Source: CAIYRG01 sp964494505 | GTDB lineage: Bacteria > Pseudomonadota > Alphaproteobacteria > Micropepsales > Micropepsaceae | Direction: 5' to 3' | DNA: 64,000 nucleotides | Assembly: GCA_964494505.1 (NCBI GenBank) | Contig: CAZBRO010000017.1 | Location: 45,024-109,023 of the forward strand | Part shown: positions 8,351 through 16,471 of the stretch, in pieces | Layout of the letters: the number at the start of each line of letters is the position of its first letter | How positions within the stretch are numbered: position 1 is the first letter of the stretch | Made by a program: the position numbers and the translations under genes | Notes under the pieces: model-generated | Told to the model about the DNA's origin: nothing | Database searches by the model: none | Seen by the model: only the letters and a program-made list of their open reading frames with translations

Positions 8351-10338
8351 CCGGCACCCCTCGTCGCCGCGTCGCCCATGGAACGTTCGAGCTTCGCGAA
8401 TTCGGCGCGCGCAGCGCTCATCAGCACGGACTGATCGATCGGACTGCCGCCGTCGGCTGCCTTGAAGGCCGCGTTCAGCGCGATGCTGTGAATGTGCCCG
8501 CCCGGCAGACTGAGCCGCGCCAGCGCCTTGAAATCGACATCGCCCAAGGGCGCCCGCGGCGGGAATTGACGGCGCCAGATCTGTTCGCGCGCCGCGGCAT
8601 CGGGGAACGGGAAATTCACCACAAACCGGATGCGGCGGAGGAACGCGCGATCGAGTGCGCTTTTCATGTTCGTGGTGAGGATCGCGAGCCCGCGATAAGC
8701 CTCTACCCGCTGCAGCAAATAAGCGACCTCGATATTGGCGTAGCGGTCGTGGCTGTCCTTGACTTCGCTGCGCTTGCCGAACAGCGCATCGGCTTCGTCG
8801 AACAGCAGGACTGCGCCGCTCGATTCCGCCGCATCGAACAGGCGTTTCAGATTCTTCTCGGTCTCGCCGATATATTTGCTGACGAGCGTTGCGAGATCGA
8901 CACGATAGAGATCGAGCCCGACCTCGTTGGCGATGGCTTCGGCGGCAAGCGTTTTGCCGGTGCCGGATTCGCCCGCGAACAACGCCGTCATCCCCTGGCC
9001 GCGCGCATGTTTCTCGCCGAAGCCCCAGTCCTGATAGACGCGCTCCCGGTGCTGCAGGTGGCGCGCCATGTCGCGCAGGGTCGCGAGATGCGCGGGAGGC
9101 AGGACGAGATCGTCGAAATCGAGGCGGGTCACGATGCGTTGCGCCAGCGCGTCCAGCCCGCCGCGCGCGGCTTCGCGGGCGAGCGGCCAAGCGGCGGCGG
9201 CACGCTCCGGTGGAGGGCTCGCGAGCAGGCGTTCGACCACATCGTCTGTCGCGGCGGGACCGAGATGGAATTGCATCGCGGCGCGGCCAAGCGCGACGCG
9301 GACATCCTCGGCTCCATCGGCATTCGACGAAAGCTCATTCCATCGCGCGAGCAGGACGCCCCGAGCGTGCGCCGCATCCGGGGACGGCAAGGTGAAGCGC
9401 ACAATACGAGGGCCGTGCGGCAGAGCGGCGAGCACGGGCGCCGGCTGACCGAGCCAGAGTAGCGCACCGCGCAATCGCGCCGTGAAATTCACTGCAAGCC
9501 GTTCGCTCGCTTCATCCACGCAAAGAACCGGAACGGCGCCCGTCAACGCGGCTTCCCGATCCACGTGAAGGGCGATGGTGTCCATTTCGCCTGGGTCTGC
9601 AGGCAAATCCTGCGCGGCGATCCAGAGCCCCGATTGCGCGATATGCGCGAGCGCGGCAAAGGCGCAATCGCGCAAGGCGACCGTATCGCCGCGCTCGCTT
9701 TGGACCGCCACGATGCGGCTCTGGATATCGGACGAGAGCGCGCGGGCGATCTCACCGGCGATCGCCACCTCCGGTGCGACGGGCGTTCGGACGTGTGGTT
9801 GAACGACGCGCGCGATGGCGCTGAGCCGCGAATCGGTAGCCGGCACGCCACCGATGAAGTGCAGAATGCGCTCGTCCATGCGCAACGGCGCAAGTGCGAG
9901 CGGCGCGCCTGTTTCCGGCTCGATCATCCGCCAATGGCGCAAGGGCGCGTCGGGCGACAGAGCGTCCCAATGCGCGGCGGTCAGCGCGCGGAAGCCGAGA
10001 CCGAAGCTCGCCCGGTTCGATGCGCCGCCATTCAGCGCGGCGACGGCGCTCCGCAACCCTTCATCGAGTTCGAGCCCGGCAACGAGCAGCAAAAGCTCGC
10101 GCTCGAACGGCGAAAGCCGAAACGTCTCCGCGCATTGCAGAAGCGCCGGCACGAAATCGGCTGCGTCGCCGCTTTCGACGTAGTCCCTCACGGCGTCGGA
10201 CCCCGATTGCGCCGCGAAACTCTGGAGCCGCGCGCGCAGCCGCCCAATCGCCGCGACGAGCCATTGCTGATTGCGTTCCGGCCAATCCGACGCAGGCGCC
10301 ATTCCATCCGGCGGGGGAGTCTTGGTGCGCGCGTTCAC
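8347..10338 (-). CDS. eCIS AAA+ ATPase (Afp15-like)
   Basis: This 663-residue protein has a long N-terminal domain (about 1-400) and a C-terminal AAA+ module. Walker A is GESGTGKT near residues 456-463 and Walker B is AVLLFDEADALFG about 60 residues later, with an arginine-finger region in DRAFLRRIRFVVNFPFPDAA. Afp15-type ATPases are thought to act in assembly or maturation of the particle, not in firing. The start was set at GTG 10338, in a GTGA overlap with the DUF4255 gene. The frame stays open upstream to 10746 but that part is out-of-frame composition. An N-terminal domain this long is usual for eCIS ATPases. Confidence 0.92.
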   Translation of the reverse strand: MNARTKTPPPDGMAPASDWPERNQQWLVAAIGRLRARLQSFAAQSGSDAVRDYVESGDAADFVPALLQCAETFRLSPFERELLLLVAGLELDEGLRSAVAALNGGASNRASFGLGFRALTAAHWDALSPDAPLRHWRMIEPETGAPLALAPLRMDERILHFIGGVPATDSRLSAIARVVQPHVRTPVAPEVAIAGEIARALSSDIQSRIVAVQSERGDTVALRDCAFAALAHIAQSGLWIAAQDLPADPGEMDTIALHVDREAALTGAVPVLCVDEASERLAVNFTARLRGALLWLGQPAPVLAALPHGPRIVRFTLPSPDAAHARGVLLARWNELSSNADGAEDVRVALGRAAMQFHLGPAATDDVVERLLASPPPERAAAAWPLAREAARGGLDALAQRIVTRLDFDDLVLPPAHLATLRDMARHLQHRERVYQDWGFGEKHARGQGMTALFAGESGTGKTLAAEAIANEVGLDLYRVDLATLVSKYIGETEKNLKRLFDAAESSGAVLLFDEADALFGKRSEVKDSHDRYANIEVAYLLQRVEAYRGLAILTTNMKSALDRAFLRRIRFVVNFPFPDAAAREQIWRRQFPPRAPLGDVDFKALARLSLPGGHIHSIALNAAFKAADGGSPIDQSVLMSAARAEFAKLERSMGDAATRGAG

Positions 10339-11684
10339 GGCGGCACCACGATCTGCTGCGTGGGATCGAAGATCGGAGCAGGCCCGCTCTTGTCGATGAG
10401 CACGCTTTCCGCGCCGTCCGCGCGCAGCCTCAACCAATGGTTCCCGGCGGCGAGACTGTTCGGGAATTGGAACACCAGCGGATCGGAGGCATTGACCCGC
10501 TGTTGTGCTGTTGCTTCGACCGTGTCCAGCAATAGGGTCGCGCGCTGTTCGAGACGCACCTGCGGGCGGGAGTCGATCGTCACGGTCACCTGCGGCGGCG
10601 CTCCCCCGCGCGTTACGCTTGCGGCCGGAAGACCCAGCGGCACATCGGCGGCGATGACGGGCGCCGGCGCGAGCACAAGCGGGATCGCGTTGGTCTCGCG
10701 CGGATTCAGTTCGCCGGTCGGCGTGAAGAGGATGCTCACGGCCCATTGGCCGGGCGCGAAGGCCGTCTGCGCCCCCGCATCGTTGGGCAGGGTGAATTTG
10801 ATTTCCGTTCCAGCCGCATTCGGCGCCGCCGGCACGAGCGTCAAGGGCGTCGTCACGAGGCGATGCGTCAGCAGCACGCTGTGGCCTGCGCCCGCCAGCC
10901 GCACGCCCGACACCGTGATGACATCGCCGAGCACGGCGCTGTTCTTTTCGGAAGGCGGATCGGCGGTGAACAATGTCGGCAAAGGCGGCAGCATATCGGC
11001 GTTCACCACCACGCCGCGGTCGCGATGTGTGACCGGATCGACGGTCCCGCGCGAGAGAACCGGCAAGGGCGTGCGGCCGGGCTTTGTGCCCTCGATCAGC
11101 ACGACCGACACCTGATAGGCGGACGATGGGCGGTAATGGGTCTGGATCGCCGACCAGAGCTTCGACATTTCATCGTTGCTCATGACGGCCGGCGTGATCT
11201 TGATCTGCTCGACCTGATCGGCGAGGTCGGACGCGGCAACCGCCTGAAACGCGGGCGGCAGCATGCTCACATCCAGCGGGCTCGGGTCGAGCGCGCGGCG
11301 AATGGCGGCACGGTCGAGAACCGGGCGTTCGTGCAGCAGATGCATGGCATAGCCAAGCAGTATCTCCGCCTGGAAATCGGCGCGGGCATAGGCCGTGAGC
11401 AGGTAATGGAGATCGAGCGCGAGCGGCTGATTGGTCAGGCGGTCGCCGCGGACCGAATCGCGCGAGGGCATCTGGGCATTGCGCCACGCTGCGTTTGGCG
11501 TGACCTGATGCAGAAAGATGTTAAGCCGCGGCGGCTCTTCGACATTGTCGGTGTCGATGACGTCGGGTGCGACCGCGCTCACATTCACGGTTGCGCCGAT
11601 GGCCGCGCCTGCTTCGATCATGCCGTTGTCGAGCAGATTGCGGAGCACCGCGCTCACCGCTCCGATGGCGAGCGGGGAACTCAT
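10335..11684 (-). CDS. DUF4255/Pvc16-family tail terminator with C-terminal Ig-like extension
   Basis: This 449-residue protein has an N-terminal DUF4255 domain (residues 1 to about 195): AVSAVLRNLLDNGMI, the LNIFLHQVTPNAAWRN strand and LALDLHYLLTAYA are diagnostic. In Afp and PVC particles this domain caps the distal end of the tail. The rest (about 205-449) consists of beta-rich segments such as GDVITVSGVRLAGAGH and HWLRLRADGAESVL that look like two Ig/IPT-type domains. They could decorate the cap or bind an envelope, which is inference. It overlaps both neighbours by 4 nt. Confidence 0.9.
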   Translation of the reverse strand: MSSPLAIGAVSAVLRNLLDNGMIEAGAAIGATVNVSAVAPDVIDTDNVEEPPRLNIFLHQVTPNAAWRNAQMPSRDSVRGDRLTNQPLALDLHYLLTAYARADFQAEILLGYAMHLLHERPVLDRAAIRRALDPSPLDVSMLPPAFQAVAASDLADQVEQIKITPAVMSNDEMSKLWSAIQTHYRPSSAYQVSVVLIEGTKPGRTPLPVLSRGTVDPVTHRDRGVVVNADMLPPLPTLFTADPPSEKNSAVLGDVITVSGVRLAGAGHSVLLTHRLVTTPLTLVPAAPNAAGTEIKFTLPNDAGAQTAFAPGQWAVSILFTPTGELNPRETNAIPLVLAPAPVIAADVPLGLPAASVTRGGAPPQVTVTIDSRPQVRLEQRATLLLDTVEATAQQRVNASDPLVFQFPNSLAAGNHWLRLRADGAESVLIDKSGPAPIFDPTQQIVVPP

Positions 11685-12388
11685 GGATGGGCCCCGTTGC
11701 GCTTGAGGTAATCGGACAGCGAAACCGCCGAAGAGGAGCGCACCCGTTTGGACGATGCGGCGGGTTTGGCGGCGGCCGGACTGCGGACTTCGATCCGATC
11801 GATGGTGACGTGCATTTCGGTTCGTTCGCCGGCGCCCGTAATGAGCCGGCCTGCGACCGCGTTCGCATCCAAGGGTGCCGTCCGCCGTAGGGCCTCACCC
11901 CGAGCCTGCGCTTCGGCCGCAGGTCTTACGCCAATCGGAGTCAGGTTCTGAGGCGCGCGGGGTGTGGCTCGCAACCCGCGTTCCGGGCTTGGGGTGCTGG
12001 AAGACGAAGGCTCCGGCCGATCCGGGACCGCCGTGAGATGAGGCGCAGGTTGATGCGAAACGGCGCGCGAAGCCCGAACAGGTTTGACTGTCGAAGCAGG
12101 CGCTACAGGAAGAAACGGTTTGGCGGCCGGGCGGTGTAAAGCCTGTGGCACGGGTTTCGGTTCTGTGGGATGGGGCGCTGCGGTATCCTCACCGGGCTGC
12201 GAATGGCGGACGGACTCGGCCGCTGCAGGAATGGCGGCTCGGTTTTGTTCGGGATGTTGCTGCGCACCGTCCGGCAGGTTGGCAGCCGCAACCGGGGCGA
12301 AGCGCGCAGGCAATGAAACACGCGCCGCGCCGGGCGATCCCTCGCCCCGGGCCATGGACGCGAGCGTGTGGAGGAATCCGGCCATCAC
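11681..12388 (-). CDS. Pro/Ala-rich eCIS accessory protein with conserved C-terminal tail
   Basis: This protein of about 235 residues has roughly 170 low-complexity residues rich in Pro, Ala, Ser and Arg, predicted disordered. A short ordered end carries HVTIDRIEVRSP and SAVSLSDYLKR. To my knowledge many eCIS operons contain a small protein ending in this 'I-x-R-I-E-V-R ... L-x-x-Y-L' pattern, so the tail is probably the working part. The start is GTG 12388 or ATG 12385; both overlap the stop of the preceding gene. The disordered part may act as a flexible tether or scaffold, but its function is unknown. Confidence 0.72.
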   Translation of the reverse strand: MMAGFLHTLASMARGEGSPGAARVSLPARFAPVAAANLPDGAQQHPEQNRAAIPAAAESVRHSQPGEDTAAPHPTEPKPVPQALHRPAAKPFLPVAPASTVKPVRASRAVSHQPAPHLTAVPDRPEPSSSSTPSPERGLRATPRAPQNLTPIGVRPAAEAQARGEALRRTAPLDANAVAGRLITGAGERTEMHVTIDRIEVRSPAAAKPAASSKRVRSSSAVSLSDYLKRNGAHP

Positions 12389-13095
12389 GCCCCTATGAGC
12401 TGCAGATAGGCCGCACGCCGGATCGGCGACAGCCGGAAAATCTCGCTTTCCGTCCAGCCATAGGCCCGCGCCAACGCGTCGGCTTCAATCAGCGAGCGCT
12501 CGGCGGCGCGCTTCAGCTCCGTCCAGAGCGCGTCACCGACATCGATCGGCGCGGACCAGGAATGGGCGCACTGAGGGCAATCCAGCGCGAAGCTGACGAC
12601 GGCGCCGGGGTCGAGCCGCTCGATAAGGGCTTCGAGCCCGGCGATGACATCGGCATCGGAATCATCGAGCGCAATATCGCCCGATACGCAACGGGCAAGG
12701 AGCGCGGCCGTTGCAGATGCTGTCTCGCGCCGCGCCGCCACGAATTTGAGATCGTCCACCGTCGGCGCCCGCAATTGCACACGCCGCCCCGCGATTTCGG
12801 CCTGGGTTTCGCGCTGCGACGGCAGCGCCTTCAGGGCTTCGGACAGAGAAAGACTGTCGGCTTCGAATTCGCAATCGCTTCCGCAGGCCGGACAGCAGCT
12901 CTTGAGCGGCCATGCGCCGTCGAACAGCTGGCTGCGCAAGGACAGCAACGCAGCATTGCGCGCACCCAATGCCGTCACGCGATTTCCCATACCCGCAAGC
13001 AACGCGTCCTCGCGGTCGAAGCGCGCGAGTCCGGCGCCGCGCTCCCACAAGGACAGAATCTGCTGCTCGCGCTGTTCCGGCGCAGGCAGACGCAT
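12385..13095 (-). CDS. T4-baseplate-like zinc-finger protein of the eCIS
   Basis: This 236-residue protein contains two Cys pairs, CCPACGSDC near residue 65 and CPQC near residue 175, that could hold one zinc ion. It ends with the signature ARAYGWTESEIFRLSPIRRA. This layout (zinc ribbon, helix, then AYGWxExEI-x-LS-x-x-RR) is typical of the T4-type base plate protein family (Pfam PF12322, recalled not searched) found in eCIS operons. The start ATG has AGGAGG nine bases upstream. The frame is open upstream to 13392, but only the part from 13095 has family-like sequence. Probably an assembly factor or minor baseplate part. Confidence 0.82.
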   Translation of the reverse strand: MRLPAPEQREQQILSLWERGAGLARFDREDALLAGMGNRVTALGARNAALLSLRSQLFDGAWPLKSCCPACGSDCEFEADSLSLSEALKALPSQRETQAEIAGRRVQLRAPTVDDLKFVAARRETASATAALLARCVSGDIALDDSDADVIAGLEALIERLDPGAVVSFALDCPQCAHSWSAPIDVGDALWTELKRAAERSLIEADALARAYGWTESEIFRLSPIRRAAYLQLIGA

Positions 13096-13109
13096 GCGCG
13101 CAAGCCTCC

Positions 13110-13634
13110 TTATGCCGGTTCCGTGAATGTCGGCTCGCTCGGTTCGGTGACGTCGAGGTCGCGCTCCCAGCCTTCGTTTTCGAGTTTGATATGCTGGATC
13201 GCGACCGCATTTGCGTTGGCGTCGAGATCCGGCAGCGATTGGAATTCCGAAACCCAGCAGCGGAAAATCTTGTAAGCGATCGCGAGCTGTCCGGCTTCGT
13301 TGTAGAACTCGAGGATGATGTCCTTGCGGAAATCCTTGAGCGACACTTCGGCCCCGAGACCCGCGCCGAAGTTCCACACCTTGTTCGCCCATTTTTCGAA
13401 TTCGGTGTCATGGGTGACGCCGCGCTCGAGCGTAACAGCGTCGAATTTCGTGCGGCCGGGCGATTTGCGCCCCGTCGAGGGATCGCCGCCTTCGCGATGC
13501 TCCACCACCTCCGTGCTTTTCTTCAGCGCGGAAACCTTGCTGATGCCCGCGACATAGCGGCCGTCCCACTTCACCCGGAACTTGAAGTTCTTATACGGGT
13601 CGAAGCGCTGCGGATTTACCGAGAACTGAGCCAT
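13110..13634 (-). CDS. Inner tube protein (T4 gp19 family)
   Basis: This 174-residue protein is the inner tube subunit of the injection system. FDPYKNFKFRVKWDGRYVAG near the start and VTLERGVTHDTEFEKWANKV in the middle are hallmark gp19/T6SS-tube-like segments. EFQSLPDLDANANAVAIQHI near the C-terminus is equally typical. Length fits the family. AAAGGAGA stands just before the ATG. Afp and PVC loci encode several tube paralogues; only this one plus the adaptor at 7391-8053 are seen here, so the system is compact. Confidence 0.95.
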   Translation of the reverse strand: MAQFSVNPQRFDPYKNFKFRVKWDGRYVAGISKVSALKKSTEVVEHREGGDPSTGRKSPGRTKFDAVTLERGVTHDTEFEKWANKVWNFGAGLGAEVSLKDFRKDIILEFYNEAGQLAIAYKIFRCWVSEFQSLPDLDANANAVAIQHIKLENEGWERDLDVTEPSEPTFTEPA

Positions 13635-13654
13635 GGAAGTCTCCTTTCAGCGCT

Positions 13655-15145
13655 CTAAGTCGGGATGTCGCCGGCGATCTGCTGGATCTGAATGACGACG
13701 AATTCGGCAGGCTTGAGCGGCGCGAAGCCGACAAAGATGTTGACGATGCCGAGATTGATGTCGGCCTGCGTCGTGGTTTCGCGATCGCATTTGACGAAAT
13801 AGGCTTCCTTGGGCGTACGCCCCTGGAAAGCGCCCTGGCGGAACAGCCCTTGCAGAAACGCGCCGATGTTCAGGCGGATTTGCGCCCACAGCGGTTCGTC
13901 ATTGGGTTCGAACACCACCCACTGCGTGCCGCGATAAAGGCTTTCCTCCAGGAACAGCGCCATGCGCCGCACGGGGACATATTTCCATTCCGAGCCGCGG
14001 TCGTTCTGGCCCTGCAGCGTGCGTGAACCCCACACCACATTGCCGTACACCGGCAGCGTGCGCAGGCAATTGATACCGAGAGGATTGAGCTGCCCGTTTT
14101 CGGCGTCGCTCATGGTGATCGCGAGGCCCGTTGCGCCGTTCAGCGAAGCGTCGCTTCCGGCGGGCGCCTTCCACACGCCGCGTGCGGCATCGGTGCGCGC
14201 GAACACGCCCGCCACAAAACCGCAGGGCGGGAAATCGGCAAGTGCGTTTTGCGCGAGCGGATCGGGCGCACGCACCCAGGGAAAGTAGATCGCGGCGTTG
14301 ATCGCGTCAGAGCCCGTCATAGAACCCGGCGCGCCCGCATTGAGCGAAGCAACCGTCGCCAGCGGGTCGGCGTCCACGATCAGGAAGGCGCGCCGGCTCC
14401 GGCAATACCCCTGAAGCGTCGCCACTGTCGCCGCATCGGTTTCCCCCGGCACGCAGACGAGGTTGAAGATGTCGATCCTGTCGGTAATGCTGCCGGTCCC
14501 GAAAATGGCCGGATCCAGCAGTGCCGTTTCGAATGCACCGGCCGGCGAAGACGGCGCCAGCACGGTTCCGTCCGCGCCGCTGGCGAGATCGCTTGTGGTA
14601 TTGGAGGGCGTGGTTGCCGTCGCCGCGCTGACCGTGATGAAGCCGGAGCGGCCATTGATCACGCTTTCGACGAAGCGCGAATCCGAGCCGGTCATCGACA
14701 TGTTTTCAAAACTTTCGACGACCGCGTTGTTGTTGTTCTTGTCGAGCACCTCGACCTTGAAGCGGGTATTGTCGTCGGCGCGCTGGGTCGTGCGGACGCT
14801 GTAGCCGTTTCCCCACAGCCCCTCGGACGAAGCGGTGATCGTCAGGTCGCCGATCGTCACATGGGCGGCCAAAGCGCCGCCGCCGATCAGGCGCAGGATA
14901 TAGGCATCGCTGCCGCCGTTCTCGAAGAACTGCTTGACGGCGTAGCCGAGCAGCGTGCGCTGATCGAGCCCTCCATAGGCTCGCTGATAATCAGCAAAAC
15001 TGGAGATGCGAACGGCGCGGTCGGAAAGCCCGCGCGGCGCCCAGCCGAGGAACAATCCGATCGAGGTCGCGACGCCGGTGATCGTGCGTACGCCGCTCGA
15101 AATCTCTTCGATATAAACACCTGGCTGAAGTAGGGCTTGGGGCAT
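13655..15145 (-). CDS. Contractile tail sheath protein
   Basis: This 496-residue protein is the sheath subunit that wraps the tube and drives injection by contracting. The N-terminal QPGVYIEEISSGVRTITGV is a textbook sheath start and FADYQRAYGGLDQRTLLGYA follows. The C-terminus has VVFEPNDEPLWAQIRLNIGA and ETTTQADINLGIVNIFVGFA, the conserved core used for handshake contacts. A variable outer domain lies around residues 150-300. Only one sheath gene is visible, unlike the three in Afp. AGGAG precedes the ATG. It starts 18 nt after the receiver-like gene ends and is the first structural gene of the operon. Confidence 0.96.
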   Translation of the reverse strand: MPQALLQPGVYIEEISSGVRTITGVATSIGLFLGWAPRGLSDRAVRISSFADYQRAYGGLDQRTLLGYAVKQFFENGGSDAYILRLIGGGALAAHVTIGDLTITASSEGLWGNGYSVRTTQRADDNTRFKVEVLDKNNNNAVVESFENMSMTGSDSRFVESVINGRSGFITVSAATATTPSNTTSDLASGADGTVLAPSSPAGAFETALLDPAIFGTGSITDRIDIFNLVCVPGETDAATVATLQGYCRSRRAFLIVDADPLATVASLNAGAPGSMTGSDAINAAIYFPWVRAPDPLAQNALADFPPCGFVAGVFARTDAARGVWKAPAGSDASLNGATGLAITMSDAENGQLNPLGINCLRTLPVYGNVVWGSRTLQGQNDRGSEWKYVPVRRMALFLEESLYRGTQWVVFEPNDEPLWAQIRLNIGAFLQGLFRQGAFQGRTPKEAYFVKCDRETTTQADINLGIVNIFVGFAPLKPAEFVVIQIQQIAGDIPT

Positions 15146-15163
15146 GGCGGCTCCTATCGATCT

Positions 15164-15571
15164 TCATCGGGGCAGGGTTTGCGCATCGGCAGACGAAGGG
15201 GTGTGTTCGTCGCCGGCATCTTCGAGGTGACGTCCGCGAATGGCGTCGCGCAACGAATCGGCCGAGATTTCGCCCAGTGGAAAGCGTTGCGGGCGCATTT
15301 CGTGCAGCGTGCCGGTTTTGCCGTCGTCGGTGATGGCAAGCACCTTGAGGCGGGGATGCCGGATCAGCAGTTTCGCGTATTCGCCGGGACGGGGCTTCAT
15401 CTCCTCGCCGACCAGAATCACGTCAGCCCGCATGCGCGTGGCCGCAGCTGCCAAGTCGTTTTCTTCGGTGCGGCCAACGACCGACATGTCGGGCGCCGAC
15501 GCGACCACTCGGTCAAGCATGTCGAGCAAGAGTTTGGGCATGTGCGCGAGCAGGACACGAATCCGCTTCAA
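15164..15571 (-). CDS. Receiver-like protein lacking phosphorylation residues, leading the eCIS operon
   Basis: This 135-residue protein has the length and secondary-structure pattern of a response-regulator receiver domain (MKRIRVLLAHMPKLLLDML, then DVILVGEEMKP, then LKVLAITDDG). The acidic pair expected after the first strand is His-Met, and the phospho-acceptor Asp expected after the third strand is Gly (ILVG). The usual Lys near the C-terminus is also not evident. It is therefore a pseudo-receiver, with no output domain. It lies 18 nt upstream of the sheath gene in the same direction, so it is probably co-expressed and may regulate or scaffold the injection system. Function inferred only. 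Confidence 0.75.
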   Translation of the reverse strand: MKRIRVLLAHMPKLLLDMLDRVVASAPDMSVVGRTEENDLAAAATRMRADVILVGEEMKPRPGEYAKLLIRHPRLKVLAITDDGKTGTLHEMRPQRFPLGEISADSLRDAIRGRHLEDAGDEHTPSSADAQTLPR

Positions 15572-15662
15572 GGGATTCCCTTTCCGTGCGCAGGATGATG
15601 ACTGCGGCGGCGAGGTCGCGAATGAACCGCGCGGTCCAGGAGAGATACAGGAGAAGATCTAG

Positions 15663-15684
15663 ACCGTTTGGCCGGGCAAACGGT
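15663..15684. promoter_or_regulatory. Hairpin (8-bp perfect stem, 6-nt loop) upstream of the eCIS operon
   Basis: ACCGTTTG and CAAACGGT form a perfect inverted repeat around the loop GCCGGG. Four T follow on the plus strand and AAAA precedes on the minus strand. It lies between the end of the LuxR-type regulator gene and the first eCIS gene, both minus strand. It could be a weak terminator, an attenuator or a binding site for a dimeric regulator; sequence alone does not decide. Confidence 0.45.
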
Positions 15685-15745
15685 TTTCCTCTCACGCACG
15701 CCCCTGGCGGCCTTTCAGACGCAGGTTTCCACGGGCGCGTGTCGT

Positions 15746-16471
15746 TCAGACGTGAGAGGAATGCGATCCCGAGCGAGGGGGACGGAGCTTGCGGAACTGT
15801 GCGGCCGCCTCGCCCCGGCGCCGCACGTGCAGCTTGCCAAGGATGCTGTGAACATGATTTTTCACGGTCGCGCTTTGAATGCGCAATGCGCGCGCGATCT
15901 CCTTGTTCGAAAGGCCTTCGCCCAGAAGCCCGGCGATTTCGTGTTCGCGGCCGGTCAACGCCTCCCATTCGGCTTTTGCGCCGATTTTCGTCGACAGCGC
16001 GCCGATGCGGCTGAAGAGCAGCGCCGTCATGCGCGGCGAACAAACCAATTCGCCGCGCAGGGCCGATTGCACGGCGGCGATGACATCTTCGGCCGAGCCT
16101 TCGCGCGACACGAAGCCCACAATACCGGCCTTGGCACAGGCGATGAGGTCGTTTTCAACCTCCGCAACCGCGATGGCGACGATCCGAATTCCTGGCAGCT
16201 CTCTGTGGAATTCCAAAGCGGCATCGAACGCACTCGGCGCTCCGATGTCCAATAGCAGCACGTCGGGTTTGGCGTCTCCCACGCGCGCCGGCGAAGCCGC
16301 GAGACCAGACCATCCCACTGCCTTGACTGCGCTTTGCTGCGCCAGAACCAGCATCAGGCCTTCGCACAACAGCCTTGTGTCGCTCACGATGAACACACTG
16401 GGCGGCCCCGGTTGAGGCGAATTCTCTCTGCGATCCGCTGCCGGAGAATGGACCTCGCCCGTACGGACCAT
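15746..16471 (-). CDS. NarL/FixJ-family response regulator (REC + LuxR HTH)
   Basis: This 241-residue protein has an N-terminal receiver (about 25-140) with the phospho-acceptor Asp in PDVLLLDIGAP, and a C-terminal LuxR-type helix-turn-helix (about 165-230). The latter carries LTGREHEIAGLLGEGLSNKE and ATVKNHVHSILGKLHVRRR. The acidic pocket keeps one Asp (VSDTR) and the usual C-terminal Lys appears as Arg (FVSREGS), so phosphorylation may be atypical. No kinase gene is adjacent. It lies upstream of the eCIS operon on the same strand, 174 nt before the receiver-like gene, and is the obvious candidate regulator of the injection system. Confidence 0.88.
   Translation of the reverse strand: MVRTGEVHSPAADRRENSPQPGPPSVFIVSDTRLLCEGLMLVLAQQSAVKAVGWSGLAASPARVGDAKPDVLLLDIGAPSAFDAALEFHRELPGIRIVAIAVAEVENDLIACAKAGIVGFVSREGSAEDVIAAVQSALRGELVCSPRMTALLFSRIGALSTKIGAKAEWEALTGREHEIAGLLGEGLSNKEIARALRIQSATVKNHVHSILGKLHVRRRGEAAAQFRKLRPPRSGSHSSHV

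Noticed and set aside
1..15571. Idea that the injection system is a prophage or a type VI secretion system
   Set aside because: No capsid, terminase, portal, integrase, TssM/TssL/TssJ or ClpV-type gene seen; AAA+ ATPase, DUF4255 cap and adaptor proteins fit eCIS.
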